Source of the DNA: a virus
Strand: one strand, 5' to 3'
DNA: 20,603 nucleotides
IMG/VR virus record: IMGVR_UViG_3300024262_000313
Span: 1-20,603 of that record
The notes beneath the pieces are model-generated. The model was not told where the DNA came from. It worked only from the letters and a program-made list of their open reading frames with translations, and ran no database searches. Numbering within the stretch: the first letter of the stretch is position 1; each line of letters begins with the position of its first letter. This document shows, piece after piece, positions 1 to 8,269 of the stretch. The translations under genes were made by a program, and so were the position numbers.

Positions 1-2626
1 TTTCAAATATAGTTAAATTATTTATATCTTCAAAAACTATTGGGTTAGTTCCTGCACCAATATTTTTAACTCCAAATTGCTTAGAGCCAGTTTGAGAAGT
101 AGATACTTGAACTATAAATGGATTTGAATCTGATTTATATAAACTAGAGTAAGGATTAGCTGAATCAGTTATAGGGATTATAGCTGAACCATCCGTAAAC
201 GCAGCTACGTCAAACATGTCATTAAGATCTTCTATAGAAGAAGTAGTGAAAGACGACCTACCAGGGTAGTATTGTCCATTTCCCATATTGCTATAAGCAT
301 TTGATGTGTTTTCTACTCTTCCGTATAAAATAACAGAGCTTCTAAAAGATTTATCTTGTGGCCCAACCTCTGAAAGATCTCTTGGGACTTTGTTTATATT
401 ATCATTTAATAATGATACAAAAGAAATGTTATTTTCTAGATTACCTACACTAGTTGTATCATAATCCCAAGGAAGCCCTTTCATTGCTCCAGCAGAATAT
501 ACATTATAATACTCTTGCTCAGTTTGTTTTACAACGATTTTATAAGAATACCAACCTAATGGATTATAATTAGCACTAGAAACATCACCGTTATATAACC
601 CAGGTCCAGATCCTGGGATTGGATCATTTAACGATATTTTTAATGAGTTACCAGGCCACTGAACTGTATTAGTTCCCTCATCAATATAAGGAGAATAAAG
701 TGTAGAACCTGTAAAGCTTTGTTCACCAATTTGAACAGAATCTTTGTTACTAGATAATATTACTGTAGATTGTCTACCGAATCTATCTGATAATACAAAC
801 CCAACTTGATAATTTCTATTAGTTTTTAAACTGCTACTAGGATATTCTATTATACTAGTAGTTGGATTAACTAGTTGAGGAAAAACTAAAGTGGAAATTA
901 TCGGATCCCCATTCCAAGGTATACTTACATTCTGGTTAACCACTAAAGTATTACCAGTTAAGCTAACTACTAAAACTGGTTGAGTAGGTTGTGGGTTAAA
1001 ATTAACAGATGTTACAATTCTACCAGCAACTATGCTACTTGGGTTTACAATACCGCTAAGTGTTAATGTATTTGTTGGAGAAGTAACTTCATAATCAACA
1101 GAGGCTTGCGCTTCTGAGTGTAAGTCGAAGTCAGATTTTTCACCAGCATTTACATTATAATTAAGAGAGGATGGTGGAGTGTGTTTGTCTTGAAAGTTTG
1201 CATAAGCAACTCTGTTACTTATAATTTCTTGACCTAGAGCTTTTACTGGCACTTTGTCATATACTCTAATACTTTCTTTAGATGGTAATGTTTTATATGG
1301 TTTTTTAGACTGGTAAGAATAGACGTAAATAGATCCAACCCCTGCTAAAAACGAAGCGGAGGTAGTATCAATTGTTTCTATAACTTGCATAGCTAAACCA
1401 TCTGACTCTTTGTAGAGAATGTCTATACTAACAACATGAAAATCTGAAGAAAAACTACTAATAGCGCTTGGTAAAGATATCTGTAAATCTATATTATTAA
1501 CTTTGTTCTCCATGAATTCTACAATAGTAGAAGAAAAAGCCTGCTGTTGGTCGCCTTTGTTTTCTTCGGTATTTAAAAAATACCCGTCTTGTTTAGGTAT
1601 AAAACATGGTTGAGTAAATGGAGCAACTATAGAGTACTCTCCGTCATCAAACTTGAATCTATAACTAAATCTTGCAAATTTATCTTCTAAGAAGTTTGGA
1701 TCACCATTGTAGTTATTAATGTAGTATGGATTTGGACTAACGACTAGAACGTCACTAACAGTACTATCGATATTTTTATCTATAGTTATTGTACCTGAAG
1801 TATAACCACTAATTTTTACATCTAAAACATCAACACCACTTAATTGCATAGGTACTACATCACCATCAACAAGTTGCTTCACAAACATACCTATAGCAGG
1901 CTCGTTTGGATAAACATTAATATTTGTTAATGAAGTATCTATACCTATACTTGTAGCATTAGCTACTGTTGCGTTAACTGTGCAAAGTCCACCATCTGGT
2001 AGAAACTTACTAACAACATCTTTCATTGTTGTCTCGTAATTACCTGGTGAAACTAAGCTCTCTTGATAAAGCCCTATAGCCTCATATGGATTGTACTTAG
2101 CTACAGACACATGGTCTTCTGTAGAATAATAAGAAATATCACTCGCTGCTTTAGATACATTTATTTTTCTAGGTTGATTTCTATTGTCTGTCCAAAAAAG
2201 CAATAACTCTAATATATTTACACCATATATTTGATTATTTCTTGAGAAATTTAAGAAAGCACCTTGAACTAATTTAGTAACTACAGGCTCTTGTCCTGAT
2301 GTATTTACTTTGTATATAAAATGATTAGATCCTGCACCAGATGCCACATAGTTACTAGACTCATTGTCAGTTAAAAAAACATATATATCACTATTAACCT
2401 CGTCAGTTAAGTGACTTATAGAGAATAGATTGGCTACACCAGTCAAAGCTCTAAAATCTACAAAAAAGCTATTACCTAGAGCACTTTCTAAAGCACCTAC
2501 ATCAGATCCTTCAGATTTACTAACTTGAGCATTTAAAGCGTTTCTATATTCTCCTGATGGAACCAACCTAGAATCAAGGTCTTTGTTCATCTTAGACCTT
2601 ATAAAGGCATTTTTAACTTCAGCCAT
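1..2626 (-). CDS. Large structural 'stabilization'-type protein, C-terminus cut by window edge
   Basis: An open frame runs from the ATG at 2624-2626 to the window edge without a stop, giving at least 875 residues with the C-terminus missing. The N-terminus contains MNKDLDSRLVPSGEYRNALN (about residues 13-32) followed by a SEGSDVGALE stretch. I recognise this signature from large proteins annotated as 'stabilization' or structural proteins in uncultured marine phages. The rest is rich in Asn, Ser, Thr and Val with predicted beta character and no transmembrane segment, as expected for a tail or fibre-associated virion protein. It starts 6 bases after the 396-aa connector-like gene and is the most downstream gene seen in the head-tail module. 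A role in stabilising the head-tail junction or tail is inferred from annotation precedent and position. Confidence 0.72.
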   Translation of the reverse strand, partial: MAEVKNAFIRSKMNKDLDSRLVPSGEYRNALNAQVSKSEGSDVGALESALGNSFFVDFRALTGVANLFSISHLTDEVNSDIYVFLTDNESSNYVASGAGSNHFIYKVNTSGQEPVVTKLVQGAFLNFSRNNQIYGVNILELLLFWTDNRNQPRKINVSKAASDISYYSTEDHVSVAKYNPYEAIGLYQESLVSPGNYETTMKDVVSKFLPDGGLCTVNATVANATSIGIDTSLTNINVYPNEPAIGMFVKQLVDGDVVPMQLSGVDVLDVKISGYTSGTITIDKNIDSTVSDVLVVSPNPYYINNYNGDPNFLEDKFARFSYRFKFDDGEYSIVAPFTQPCFIPKQDGYFLNTEENKGDQQQAFSSTIVEFMENKVNNIDLQISLPSAISSFSSDFHVVSIDILYKESDGLAMQVIETIDTTSASFLAGVGSIYVYSYQSKKPYKTLPSKESIRVYDKVPVKALGQEIISNRVAYANFQDKHTPPSSLNYNVNAGEKSDFDLHSEAQASVDYEVTSPTNTLTLSGIVNPSSIVAGRIVTSVNFNPQPTQPVLVVSLTGNTLVVNQNVSIPWNGDPIISTLVFPQLVNPTTSIIEYPSSSLKTNRNYQVGFVLSDRFGRQSTVILSSNKDSVQIGEQSFTGSTLYSPYIDEGTNTVQWPGNSLKISLNDPIPGSGPGLYNGDVSSANYNPLGWYSYKIVVKQTEQEYYNVYSAGAMKGLPWDYDTTSVGNLENNISFVSLLNDNINKVPRDLSEVGPQDKSFRSSVILYGRVENTSNAYSNMGNGQYYPGRSSFTTSSIEDLNDMFDVAAFTDGSAIIPITDSANPYSSLYKSDSNPFIVQVSTSQTGSKQFGVKNIGAGTNPIVFEDINNLTIFE

Positions 2627-2632
2627 ATTATT

Positions 2633-3823
2633 TTAGTGTTTTATCCATTTAGATTTACCTCTCATGACTTGAGAAATTTCTTCAAGTTTAATGTTAGATA
2701 ATCTTATTTTAGCATTTCTAAGTTTTGCAACTTTCTCTCTATTTAATCTATTGATAACATATTCTGGCTGATTAGATCTTGCAGCTAAGACAGCGTGGCT
2801 CATATAAGCATACATAGCTTCCTCTGCCATCTTAGGGACCTTAGTGTCTAGGTCATACGCTAAACCATCAGAAACATACTCTAAAATGATTAAACGATCA
2901 ACTAGGTCATTTGAGAATGAAAAGGTATTCTGTCTTTCGTTTATAGTAAACCACCCATTAACTTGAGCAGTTGACGGGTTTAATCCATAAAGACCTCCTC
3001 CGCTACCATTGTTGACACCATTAGCCCAATATAAGTTACCGTCTATTAGATTATTATTTACATTACTTAATCCATTAGTGTCCCATCTAAAATCTGTAAT
3101 AGAAGTACCTTCAATATTATTACCAAAATTATCTTGCGTTGGTATTCCGTTAGCATCTTGTATAGGATTCCTATAAGGATTACTAGTTAAAGTAGTAGGG
3201 TATATTATATGTTTAACACCTGAATTATCTACCCAACTCATTTTAACGTAATTAACGTAATCTTGAGGGATAGGTACACTTAAGTTAGGCGGTATGGTTA
3301 ATTCTTGTGATTTGATGCTTTTTAAAGTATCATAACTAAATTCTTGCATTGCTCTTTTAGCAAAGAAAATTAAGTCAGTTCTTTTAACACTAGGTATTAA
3401 TTTCCCAGCACCAACATAAGCAACTAAAAAGTTATTTATAATATCGTTAAGTTTTATATAAGCGTAACTTCCCCAGTTCTCTTGAACAGTATCTCCATAA
3501 GCGTTTTTATCCCCGTAGTTTCCACCAGTTTCCGTCTTTAATTGTACAACAACGCTAGTGTTTACATTAAGGTTGCCAGTTATTGTTATGGTATTTCCAG
3601 ATACAGTAAAGTCTAGGACATACTCAACATAATCAACATCCCCAGGAGCTGCTGTGTATATTTTAAAGTTATTTAAAGCGTAGTTTGTTTGCAGTGGGTC
3701 ATAGCTACCGAATACTATATTAGTATCAAAAGTAGTGGTAAATGATTGGCCAGTACCAGCTATAGATATAAAACTCTGAGATCCAGCGTAATATTGTGTA
3801 TTATTTTCTGTTATTAGTGACAT
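2633..3823 (-). CDS. Putative head-tail connector (ring/adaptor) protein with N-terminal beta domain
   Basis: This 396-aa protein appears to have two parts. Residues 1 to about 120 are beta-rich and Gly/Thr/Asn-rich (including VSGNTITITGNLNVNTSVVV), loosely like the N-terminal attachment domain of T7-type tail fibres. From about residue 123 (KLNDIINNFLVAYVGAGKLI) it turns helical, and then carries ELTIPPNLSVPIPQDYVNYV and KMSWVDNSGVKHIIYP. I recall this segment from structural proteins of Bacteroidota and marine phages. A long helix-rich C-terminus (MAEEAMYAYMSHAVLAARSN onward) ends in basic residues. It sits between another connector-like gene and the stabilization-type gene with gaps of 3 and 6 bases. 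A ring or adaptor role below the portal is inferred from context; the family assignment is from memory. Confidence 0.55.
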   Translation of the reverse strand: MSLITENNTQYYAGSQSFISIAGTGQSFTTTFDTNIVFGSYDPLQTNYALNNFKIYTAAPGDVDYVEYVLDFTVSGNTITITGNLNVNTSVVVQLKTETGGNYGDKNAYGDTVQENWGSYAYIKLNDIINNFLVAYVGAGKLIPSVKRTDLIFFAKRAMQEFSYDTLKSIKSQELTIPPNLSVPIPQDYVNYVKMSWVDNSGVKHIIYPTTLTSNPYRNPIQDANGIPTQDNFGNNIEGTSITDFRWDTNGLSNVNNNLIDGNLYWANGVNNGSGGGLYGLNPSTAQVNGWFTINERQNTFSFSNDLVDRLIILEYVSDGLAYDLDTKVPKMAEEAMYAYMSHAVLAARSNQPEYVINRLNREKVAKLRNAKIRLSNIKLEEISQVMRGKSKWIKH

Positions 3824-3826
3824 CTA

Positions 3827-4615
3827 TTAGCTTTTTTTATTTATTTCTGTTTGTTGAATTTCTGAAGCAGCTACTTGAATAACTTGAGGGTCTCTTATTA
3901 TAACACCAGAATAAAATAATATTCTAGTTATAACATTTACTTGCTCAGAAGCATTAAGCTCAAAATGTTGAGATGCAATACCATTGTTTGGAGTTGCTGA
4001 AGCTGGGCTAACATATATATATTGACCTAAAGTACCAACGTTATAACCCCACGCTACGTTTCTAGGTTTTCTAATAAAGCTAGTATTAATGCTAGTTGTT
4101 ATACTAGTAGGTCTTATAATTAACTTATTACTCTCGTATAGATATGTAGGAAAATCTTTAGTAGAAGCGGTTAGTGGAGATTTTTGAATATTATAAAAAT
4201 CATTACGTTGTAATCTTTCTATTTCAGTAACATCTCCTGTAACTGTTTGATACACTGGAGTACCTAATTTATAAAATACTACTTGCGTACCAGTAGGCTC
4301 TGTACCGTCATTAACAACTACATTACCATCAGTGTCAGCAATAGGAAGATTAAACTTTCCATTAGCATAGATACATGCTCCTTCTGTTTTAAATATTGAT
4401 ATATTTTCGTCGACACTCATCTGTCTATCAGAGTAGTCGTAATCTGATTGTGGCACTCGCAGTTGTTGATTCAAATCATCAAAGTACTGCTCAAATATAT
4501 CAAGCTGAACTTGCGTTGCTGTTCTATTAAACTCATTAGGCGTTATATATCCACGCTGTTCTTTATTTAATATCAACAGAACTGTCTTATATACTGTATC
4601 TACGTTTATTGCCAT
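3827..4615 (-). CDS. Putative head-tail connector or ring structural protein
   Basis: This 262-aa protein begins with a helical segment, VDTVYKTVLLILNKEQRGYI then TPNEFNRTATQVQLDIFEQY (about residues 5-44). I recognise this pattern from structural proteins of phages of Bacteroidota. The middle is beta-rich (FNLPIADTDGNVVVNDGTEP), and a FPTYLYESNKLIIRPTSI stretch leads to a conserved-looking IRKPRNVAWGY. The C-terminus is helical and polar (SEQVNVITRILFYSGVIIRD to EIQQTEINKK). Helix plus beta-barrel-like architecture, modest length and a place between capsid and tail genes fit a connector or ring protein. The start is the ATG at 4613-4615, preceded by an A-rich leader without Shine-Dalgarno. 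The exact ring position cannot be told from sequence. Confidence 0.55.
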   Translation of the reverse strand: MAINVDTVYKTVLLILNKEQRGYITPNEFNRTATQVQLDIFEQYFDDLNQQLRVPQSDYDYSDRQMSVDENISIFKTEGACIYANGKFNLPIADTDGNVVVNDGTEPTGTQVVFYKLGTPVYQTVTGDVTEIERLQRNDFYNIQKSPLTASTKDFPTYLYESNKLIIRPTSITTSINTSFIRKPRNVAWGYNVGTLGQYIYVSPASATPNNGIASQHFELNASEQVNVITRILFYSGVIIRDPQVIQVAASEIQQTEINKKS

Positions 4616-4637
4616 TTTTTATTATTTATTATAATAT

Positions 4638-4661
4638 AAAGGCCCGAGTTAACGAGCCCTA
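4638..4661 (-). terminator. Terminator-like hairpin after the 286-aa gene
   Basis: Read as minus-strand RNA, AGGGCUCG pairs with CGGGCCUU around a UUAACU loop. The stem contains U-G and G-U wobbles, so it pairs better in the minus-strand transcript than in the plus strand, which matches gene direction. It lies in the 61-base gap after the 286-aa gene and is followed by a short U-rich stretch (UUUAUAUU). The weak U-tract means it may be a partial terminator or an RNA-processing or stability element. Confidence 0.5.
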
Positions 4662-4676
4662 TATTAGTATTACATG

Positions 4677-5537
4677 TTATGAGAACTTTTTCTCGATTGA
4701 TCGGTATATTTCTAAACCTTCATCCGTCTTAAAGAACGCTGCCATTGCTGAGTAAGGATGTTCGTCGAAAGGAACTGTCATTAGTTTTCTACCGTTAGAT
4801 CCCCATTTGAAAGTTCTTTGATCAGGAGCTAATACAATAATTCCAGCTTCATTAGCTTTAATTGCAAAGTTCCTTAGAATAACATTATCATCATTAGCTA
4901 ATTCCATAAATAAAGCAGGATTTCTTCTAGCAAATAGTATTAAATCTCTTTTTAATTCTCTACTACTCATTGTGGAAACTTGTGATCCTAGTTCAGCTCT
5001 AAGTATAGCCTCTGCTTGATCGATGTCCATTGCTCTAGAAGCGTTTAAGGCATCTATTTCTAAGTTTAAATAATCTAAATCATTAGTAGCTTTTTCAACT
5101 TTACTAAATTCATAGTATTTGTTGTTCAAGTCTGGGTGATAGATTGATAATAGTTTTTGTAAATTTTGTTGACTCTTAGGCACAGTAATCTTACCATTAG
5201 AGAATATGATGTGACCAAGCGTTGCTTCTCCTTTTTGATCTTCTGTAAACGGAGACGTTTGGTTTGTAGCATATCTTAATTCTTTTTGTTCATTTAATTC
5301 ATCATCAAACCATAACAATGGGAATCTAGATGAATGTTTTGATCTTATTGTATAAGTTAAAGGCGTGAAATGACCTTTAAGTATATACGTTCTGTCTTTT
5401 ATTTCCCAAGATGGTTTTTGTGGAGTAAAAACTTCTTGCTTTACTTGCACTTTTTCTACGTACTCTTGTTCTATATATTCTTGTTCAATAACTTGAGGAG
5501 CAACCTCAACTCTCTTTGCTACAGCTTGTTTTGCCAT
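4677..5537 (-). CDS. Conserved post-capsid virion-associated protein, function unknown
   Basis: This 286-aa protein starts at the ATG at 5535-5537. The first 40 residues are low-complexity, rich in Val, Gln, Glu and Lys with repeated EQEY/VEK units (VIEQEYIEQEYVEKVQVKQE), and probably disordered or coiled. The remaining globular part includes DRTYILKGHFTPLTYTIRSK, a helical middle (about residues 145-215) and a C-terminus NGRKLMTVPFDEHPYSAMAA that ends in a short amphipathic helix. I cannot assign a biochemical function. It lies directly downstream of the capsid gene, framed by two terminator-like hairpins, so it may be expressed partly on its own. Its leader shares a 16-base repeat, at identical spacing, with the leader of the 390-aa gene. 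A head decoration, auxiliary capsid or head-completion role is only an inference from position. Confidence 0.7.
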   Translation of the reverse strand: MAKQAVAKRVEVAPQVIEQEYIEQEYVEKVQVKQEVFTPQKPSWEIKDRTYILKGHFTPLTYTIRSKHSSRFPLLWFDDELNEQKELRYATNQTSPFTEDQKGEATLGHIIFSNGKITVPKSQQNLQKLLSIYHPDLNNKYYEFSKVEKATNDLDYLNLEIDALNASRAMDIDQAEAILRAELGSQVSTMSSRELKRDLILFARRNPALFMELANDDNVILRNFAIKANEAGIIVLAPDQRTFKWGSNGRKLMTVPFDEHPYSAMAAFFKTDEGLEIYRSIEKKFS

Positions 5538-5543
5538 GATATA

Positions 5544-5559
5544 ATATAATTAAATAGTT
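5544..5559 (-). repeat. Leader repeat copy 1 (AACTATTTAATTATAT)
   Basis: On the minus strand the 16 bases AACTATTTAATTATAT lie exactly 6 bases upstream of the ATG of the 286-aa gene. The identical 16-mer lies exactly 6 bases upstream of the ATG of the 390-aa gene (8246-8261). Equal spacing to two start codons suggests a translation-initiation or promoter-proximal element, although high A+T content raises the chance background. Confidence 0.55.
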
Positions 5560-5579
5560 TAAAAAAATAAAAGTAATAA

Positions 5580-5606
5580 TTACCCCCGTTAATGCAACGA
5601 GGGTAA
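5580..5606 (-). terminator. Rho-independent-like terminator after the major capsid gene
   Basis: The gap after the capsid stop codon holds a stem of TTACCC plus CGTT pairing with AACG plus GGGTAA, with a single C/A mismatch and a 5-base loop. On the minus strand the hairpin is followed by an interrupted T-run (ACTTTTATTTTTTT). This is the expected arrangement for an intrinsic terminator or attenuator that sets high capsid expression apart from downstream genes. The run starts several bases after the stem, so termination may be partial. Confidence 0.65.
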
Positions 5607-5623
5607 GAATTACATATTAATTA

Positions 5624-7054
5624 TTATGCAGTAAAAAGTACGAAGTTATTCGCAGCTTGTACACATAAACATCTTTCAGATAAGAAGTGAACTTCCATTG
5701 CATCAAGATCAGAAGTATAAGCACCTCCAACAGAACCAGTTAACCAAGATTTCATTCTTCTATCATCTGATTGAGAAGCTCTATATCTTACGTGTAAGAA
5801 AGGTCTTCTGATGTTAGTTCCTAAAATTTGATCATAAACTGTAGATGTTCCAGCAGGAACTAATACACCATCAATACCAGAATCTGCAACAGCTCCACGA
5901 GTAGATGCATCGTTTAAGTATTTCCAGTCAGTTTTGTAGAAGTCATAAGATCCACGTCTAAATCCAGAGAAGCCTAAGTTTAAAGCCATGTCTTCTGAAT
6001 TTTCGAATACACCATAAGATGTACCACTAGCTCCATAAGAATTTACACCAGCCAACATGTTATCGATAGTTAAAGAAAGTTGTCTGTTTAAAAACATCAT
6101 ATTTTCTTCAATCGCACCTTGAGTATCTAAGTTCTTTAAGATATTGTCAAAATCAGTTAAATCACCAGCAGCTGGAGCAAAACCTGAATATACATTACCT
6201 CTAGCTTTTACAGCAGCGAATAAACCTTCAGTACCTTTGTTAGCAGAAGCAGTTAAAGCAGCAACACCAGATCCGGCAGCAGCTTTAGTACCTTCAATTA
6301 CAGACATTTCTAAGTAGTCTTCAAAACGTAATCTTGTTTCAGATTCAGCTTTTAAATACCACATAAATCCACCTGTACCGTCTTCAGTCGCAACTTCAAC
6401 CCATCCAATTTGAGCAGCATCAGAACCATTGATAGCATACTTAGATTTGATAATGATTGGAGAGTTACTAAATTGAGTGAAAGAAGGTGTGATAGACTTG
6501 ATATCAGCATCTCCAGTACCTTTCTGATATTCAGAACCATATACAAAGATTTTAAGACCAGTGTCAGCAACATTAAAAGTAGCATCTAAGTCAGCACCAG
6601 TATAAGTAGCAACTGTTAAAGTAGCTAAAACAGAACTAGTATCAACGCTGCTAGTAACTAAAGCAGTAACTTCAACACCTGTAGCAGGGTTTAATACAAC
6701 GATAGTTTGATCTTTCGAAATAACGTTTGCTACGAAGGTAGAACCAGCGGTAGCATCTAAAACGAAAGTTAAAGTAGTAGCAGAAGCAACAGTAACACCG
6801 TTGTAAGCTACATGTAATCTATTTTGCTCAGACCAAACTACTTGATCAGAAGACATTGGGATTTCAGCACCAACCATACGTAAAAATCCAGATAAAGTTC
6901 TGTTTCCATAACGCTCTACTTCTTGTTCGTAGATCTCAGGTAAATATTGTTGTGCAAAGTCATTATCTCCATCGGTAAAACTTAAATAGTTTGTTGATAG
7001 AGCTTGTTGTTTTTGAGACGGTATAATTGTACCGAATGTAGGATTTAAAGCCAT
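5624..7054 (-). CDS. Major capsid protein (HK97-fold, inferred)
   Basis: This 476-aa protein has no transmembrane segment and follows terminase, portal and a scaffold-like gene in transcription order, the usual capsid position. The N-terminal region includes FAQQYLPEIYEQEVERYGNR (about residues 33-52) and a following segment with GAEIPMSSDQVVWSEQNRLH, which I recognise from major capsid proteins of marine phages of this type. A beta-rich, Val/Thr/Ala-rich stretch (about residues 85-170) looks like an inserted surface domain. It is followed by a helical region, RLRFEDYLEMSVIEGTKAAA, which may be the HK97 spine helix. The C-terminus has YDFYKTDWKYLNDASTRGAV and RPFLHVRYRASQSDDRRMKS. Alanine-rich, even codon use, an A-rich strong-looking leader (TAAAAACAAAACAAA before ATG) and a hairpin terminator fit a highly expressed gene. 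The fold itself is inferred. Confidence 0.88.
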   Translation of the reverse strand: MALNPTFGTIIPSQKQQALSTNYLSFTDGDNDFAQQYLPEIYEQEVERYGNRTLSGFLRMVGAEIPMSSDQVVWSEQNRLHVAYNGVTVASATTLTFVLDATAGSTFVANVISKDQTIVVLNPATGVEVTALVTSSVDTSSVLATLTVATYTGADLDATFNVADTGLKIFVYGSEYQKGTGDADIKSITPSFTQFSNSPIIIKSKYAINGSDAAQIGWVEVATEDGTGGFMWYLKAESETRLRFEDYLEMSVIEGTKAAAGSGVAALTASANKGTEGLFAAVKARGNVYSGFAPAAGDLTDFDNILKNLDTQGAIEENMMFLNRQLSLTIDNMLAGVNSYGASGTSYGVFENSEDMALNLGFSGFRRGSYDFYKTDWKYLNDASTRGAVADSGIDGVLVPAGTSTVYDQILGTNIRRPFLHVRYRASQSDDRRMKSWLTGSVGGAYTSDLDAMEVHFLSERCLCVQAANNFVLFTA

Positions 7055-7066
7055 TTTGTTTTGTTT

Positions 7067-8239
7067 TTAGATTTTAATTTTCTTTATTGTCAATTTTGAA
7101 GAATCATTACCTGTTTGACCTAATACTTTAACCTTAATACCATTAACAAATCCATCGCTCTGAGCGACTTGTCTAGCTTGAGTGCTAGGGTTTTTAGAGC
7201 TACTTATAATTTCTTTAGTAGCATCTGACTTACCTTGTTCATAAAAATGATTAATAATAGTATCCGCATTAGAAGCCATATAAAGCGCTTTGTGATAACC
7301 TTTCGCATCTGTTACATTTCCTTTATCGTCTAGGAACTTCCTTACGAAATTGTTAATGTTGGATTGGTCCTCTGCTAATTTACCTGGATCTTGTACTCCG
7401 TATCTAAATTTCTTACCACTGACATCGAAATCAAAACCTTTGAAATCATCAGAAAAGTATTTATTAGTTTTGGATTTAAAATCTAAGTGTTTTTGCTCAG
7501 CTTCTTTTTGGTCCTGATTGTATCGATTGAAAAATTCAGTTGCTTTCTTTTGCTCTTGAGTAACGCCGGGTCTCAACTTGATTTCGTCGTAGTATTTACT
7601 CTTTGTTTGCTCTAGAAAGTTTCTAGCATTCGCAACCTCTTCTTTAATTGCTAGTTTTTTAAGCCTAATATCTCTATCATCATCGATATCTTCGTCATAT
7701 GAAAACTTGTCTTCCATTAAAAACGAAATCTCGCTCACATCTAGATGAGGCTTAGTTTTTTTATAATATTCTATTAGTAACACGTTGTCACTCACTGATG
7801 AGTAATCAGCATTTAATCTAACATAGTCCTCAATACCTCCACCAGTTTCCCTCATAAACGAAACTAGTTTATCTATATTGTCCGGTAATAAAGCTGTTTC
7901 CGTAGTTAACTCGTTATTTACAAACTCTTTAACTAGTTTTTCACCAATAAGCGTTGGCTCTATATCTTCTTTTACGATGCTATCTGTAATAGGTTTTTCA
8001 TCATTAACTTCTTGTATGTTAGTGAACTCCTCTTTTACAGTATTTGTTAACACTTCTTTTTTAGGTTCTTCACTTGAGATAACAACCTTAATTGGTTCAT
8101 CTTTTTTTGGCTCATCTAAACTTACTTTCGCAGGTTCTGACAAGTTAACTTTCTTGACTTCTGTATTACTATTGCCTAGATTCTTCATCTTTGGCTTTGA
8201 TTTAATCTTGAAGTCTCCTTCTTGTACTGATTCTGACAT
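7067..8239 (-). CDS. Putative scaffolding or internal head protein
   Basis: This 390-aa highly charged protein sits between portal and capsid genes, where scaffolding proteins are normally encoded. The first ~130 residues are low-complexity and rich in Lys, Glu, Val, Pro and Ser (for example SLDEPKKDEPIKVVISSEEP), probably disordered. The middle contains long helices rich in Lys, Glu and Gln (about residues 190-260), consistent with a coiled coil. A more ordered C-terminal part contains FDFDVSGKKFRYGVQDPGKL (residues ~275-295) and a basic tail ending KKIKI. No protease motif was seen. Lack of close family recognition means the scaffold role rests on position and composition. The ATG at 8237-8239 is preceded by leader repeat copy 2. 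Confidence 0.6.
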   Translation of the reverse strand: MSESVQEGDFKIKSKPKMKNLGNSNTEVKKVNLSEPAKVSLDEPKKDEPIKVVISSEEPKKEVLTNTVKEEFTNIQEVNDEKPITDSIVKEDIEPTLIGEKLVKEFVNNELTTETALLPDNIDKLVSFMRETGGGIEDYVRLNADYSSVSDNVLLIEYYKKTKPHLDVSEISFLMEDKFSYDEDIDDDRDIRLKKLAIKEEVANARNFLEQTKSKYYDEIKLRPGVTQEQKKATEFFNRYNQDQKEAEQKHLDFKSKTNKYFSDDFKGFDFDVSGKKFRYGVQDPGKLAEDQSNINNFVRKFLDDKGNVTDAKGYHKALYMASNADTIINHFYEQGKSDATKEIISSSKNPSTQARQVAQSDGFVNGIKVKVLGQTGNDSSKLTIKKIKI

Positions 8240-8245
8240 AATATG

Positions 8246-8261
8246 ATATAATTAAATAGTT
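8246..8261 (-). repeat. Leader repeat copy 2 (AACTATTTAATTATAT)
   Basis: This is the second exact copy of the 16-mer found at 5544-5559, again with 6 bases between its end and the ATG (here of the 390-aa gene). It occupies most of the 30-base gap between the portal stop and this start. Flanking bases differ between the copies, so identity is confined to the 16-mer. Confidence 0.55.
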
Positions 8262-8269
8262 AATAAATC

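Noticed and set aside
6352-6585. Leu/Met-rich 77-codon open frame within the capsid gene
   Set aside because: Low-complexity shadow frame caused by repeated GTAGCA/TTAAAG-type codons of the capsid gene; no leader.
7878-8246. Plus-strand open frame of 122 codons opposite the scaffold-like gene
   Set aside because: Rich in Ser, Phe and Leu, as expected for the antisense of a Lys/Glu-rich gene. It lies fully within a better minus-strand gene and has no recognisable features.
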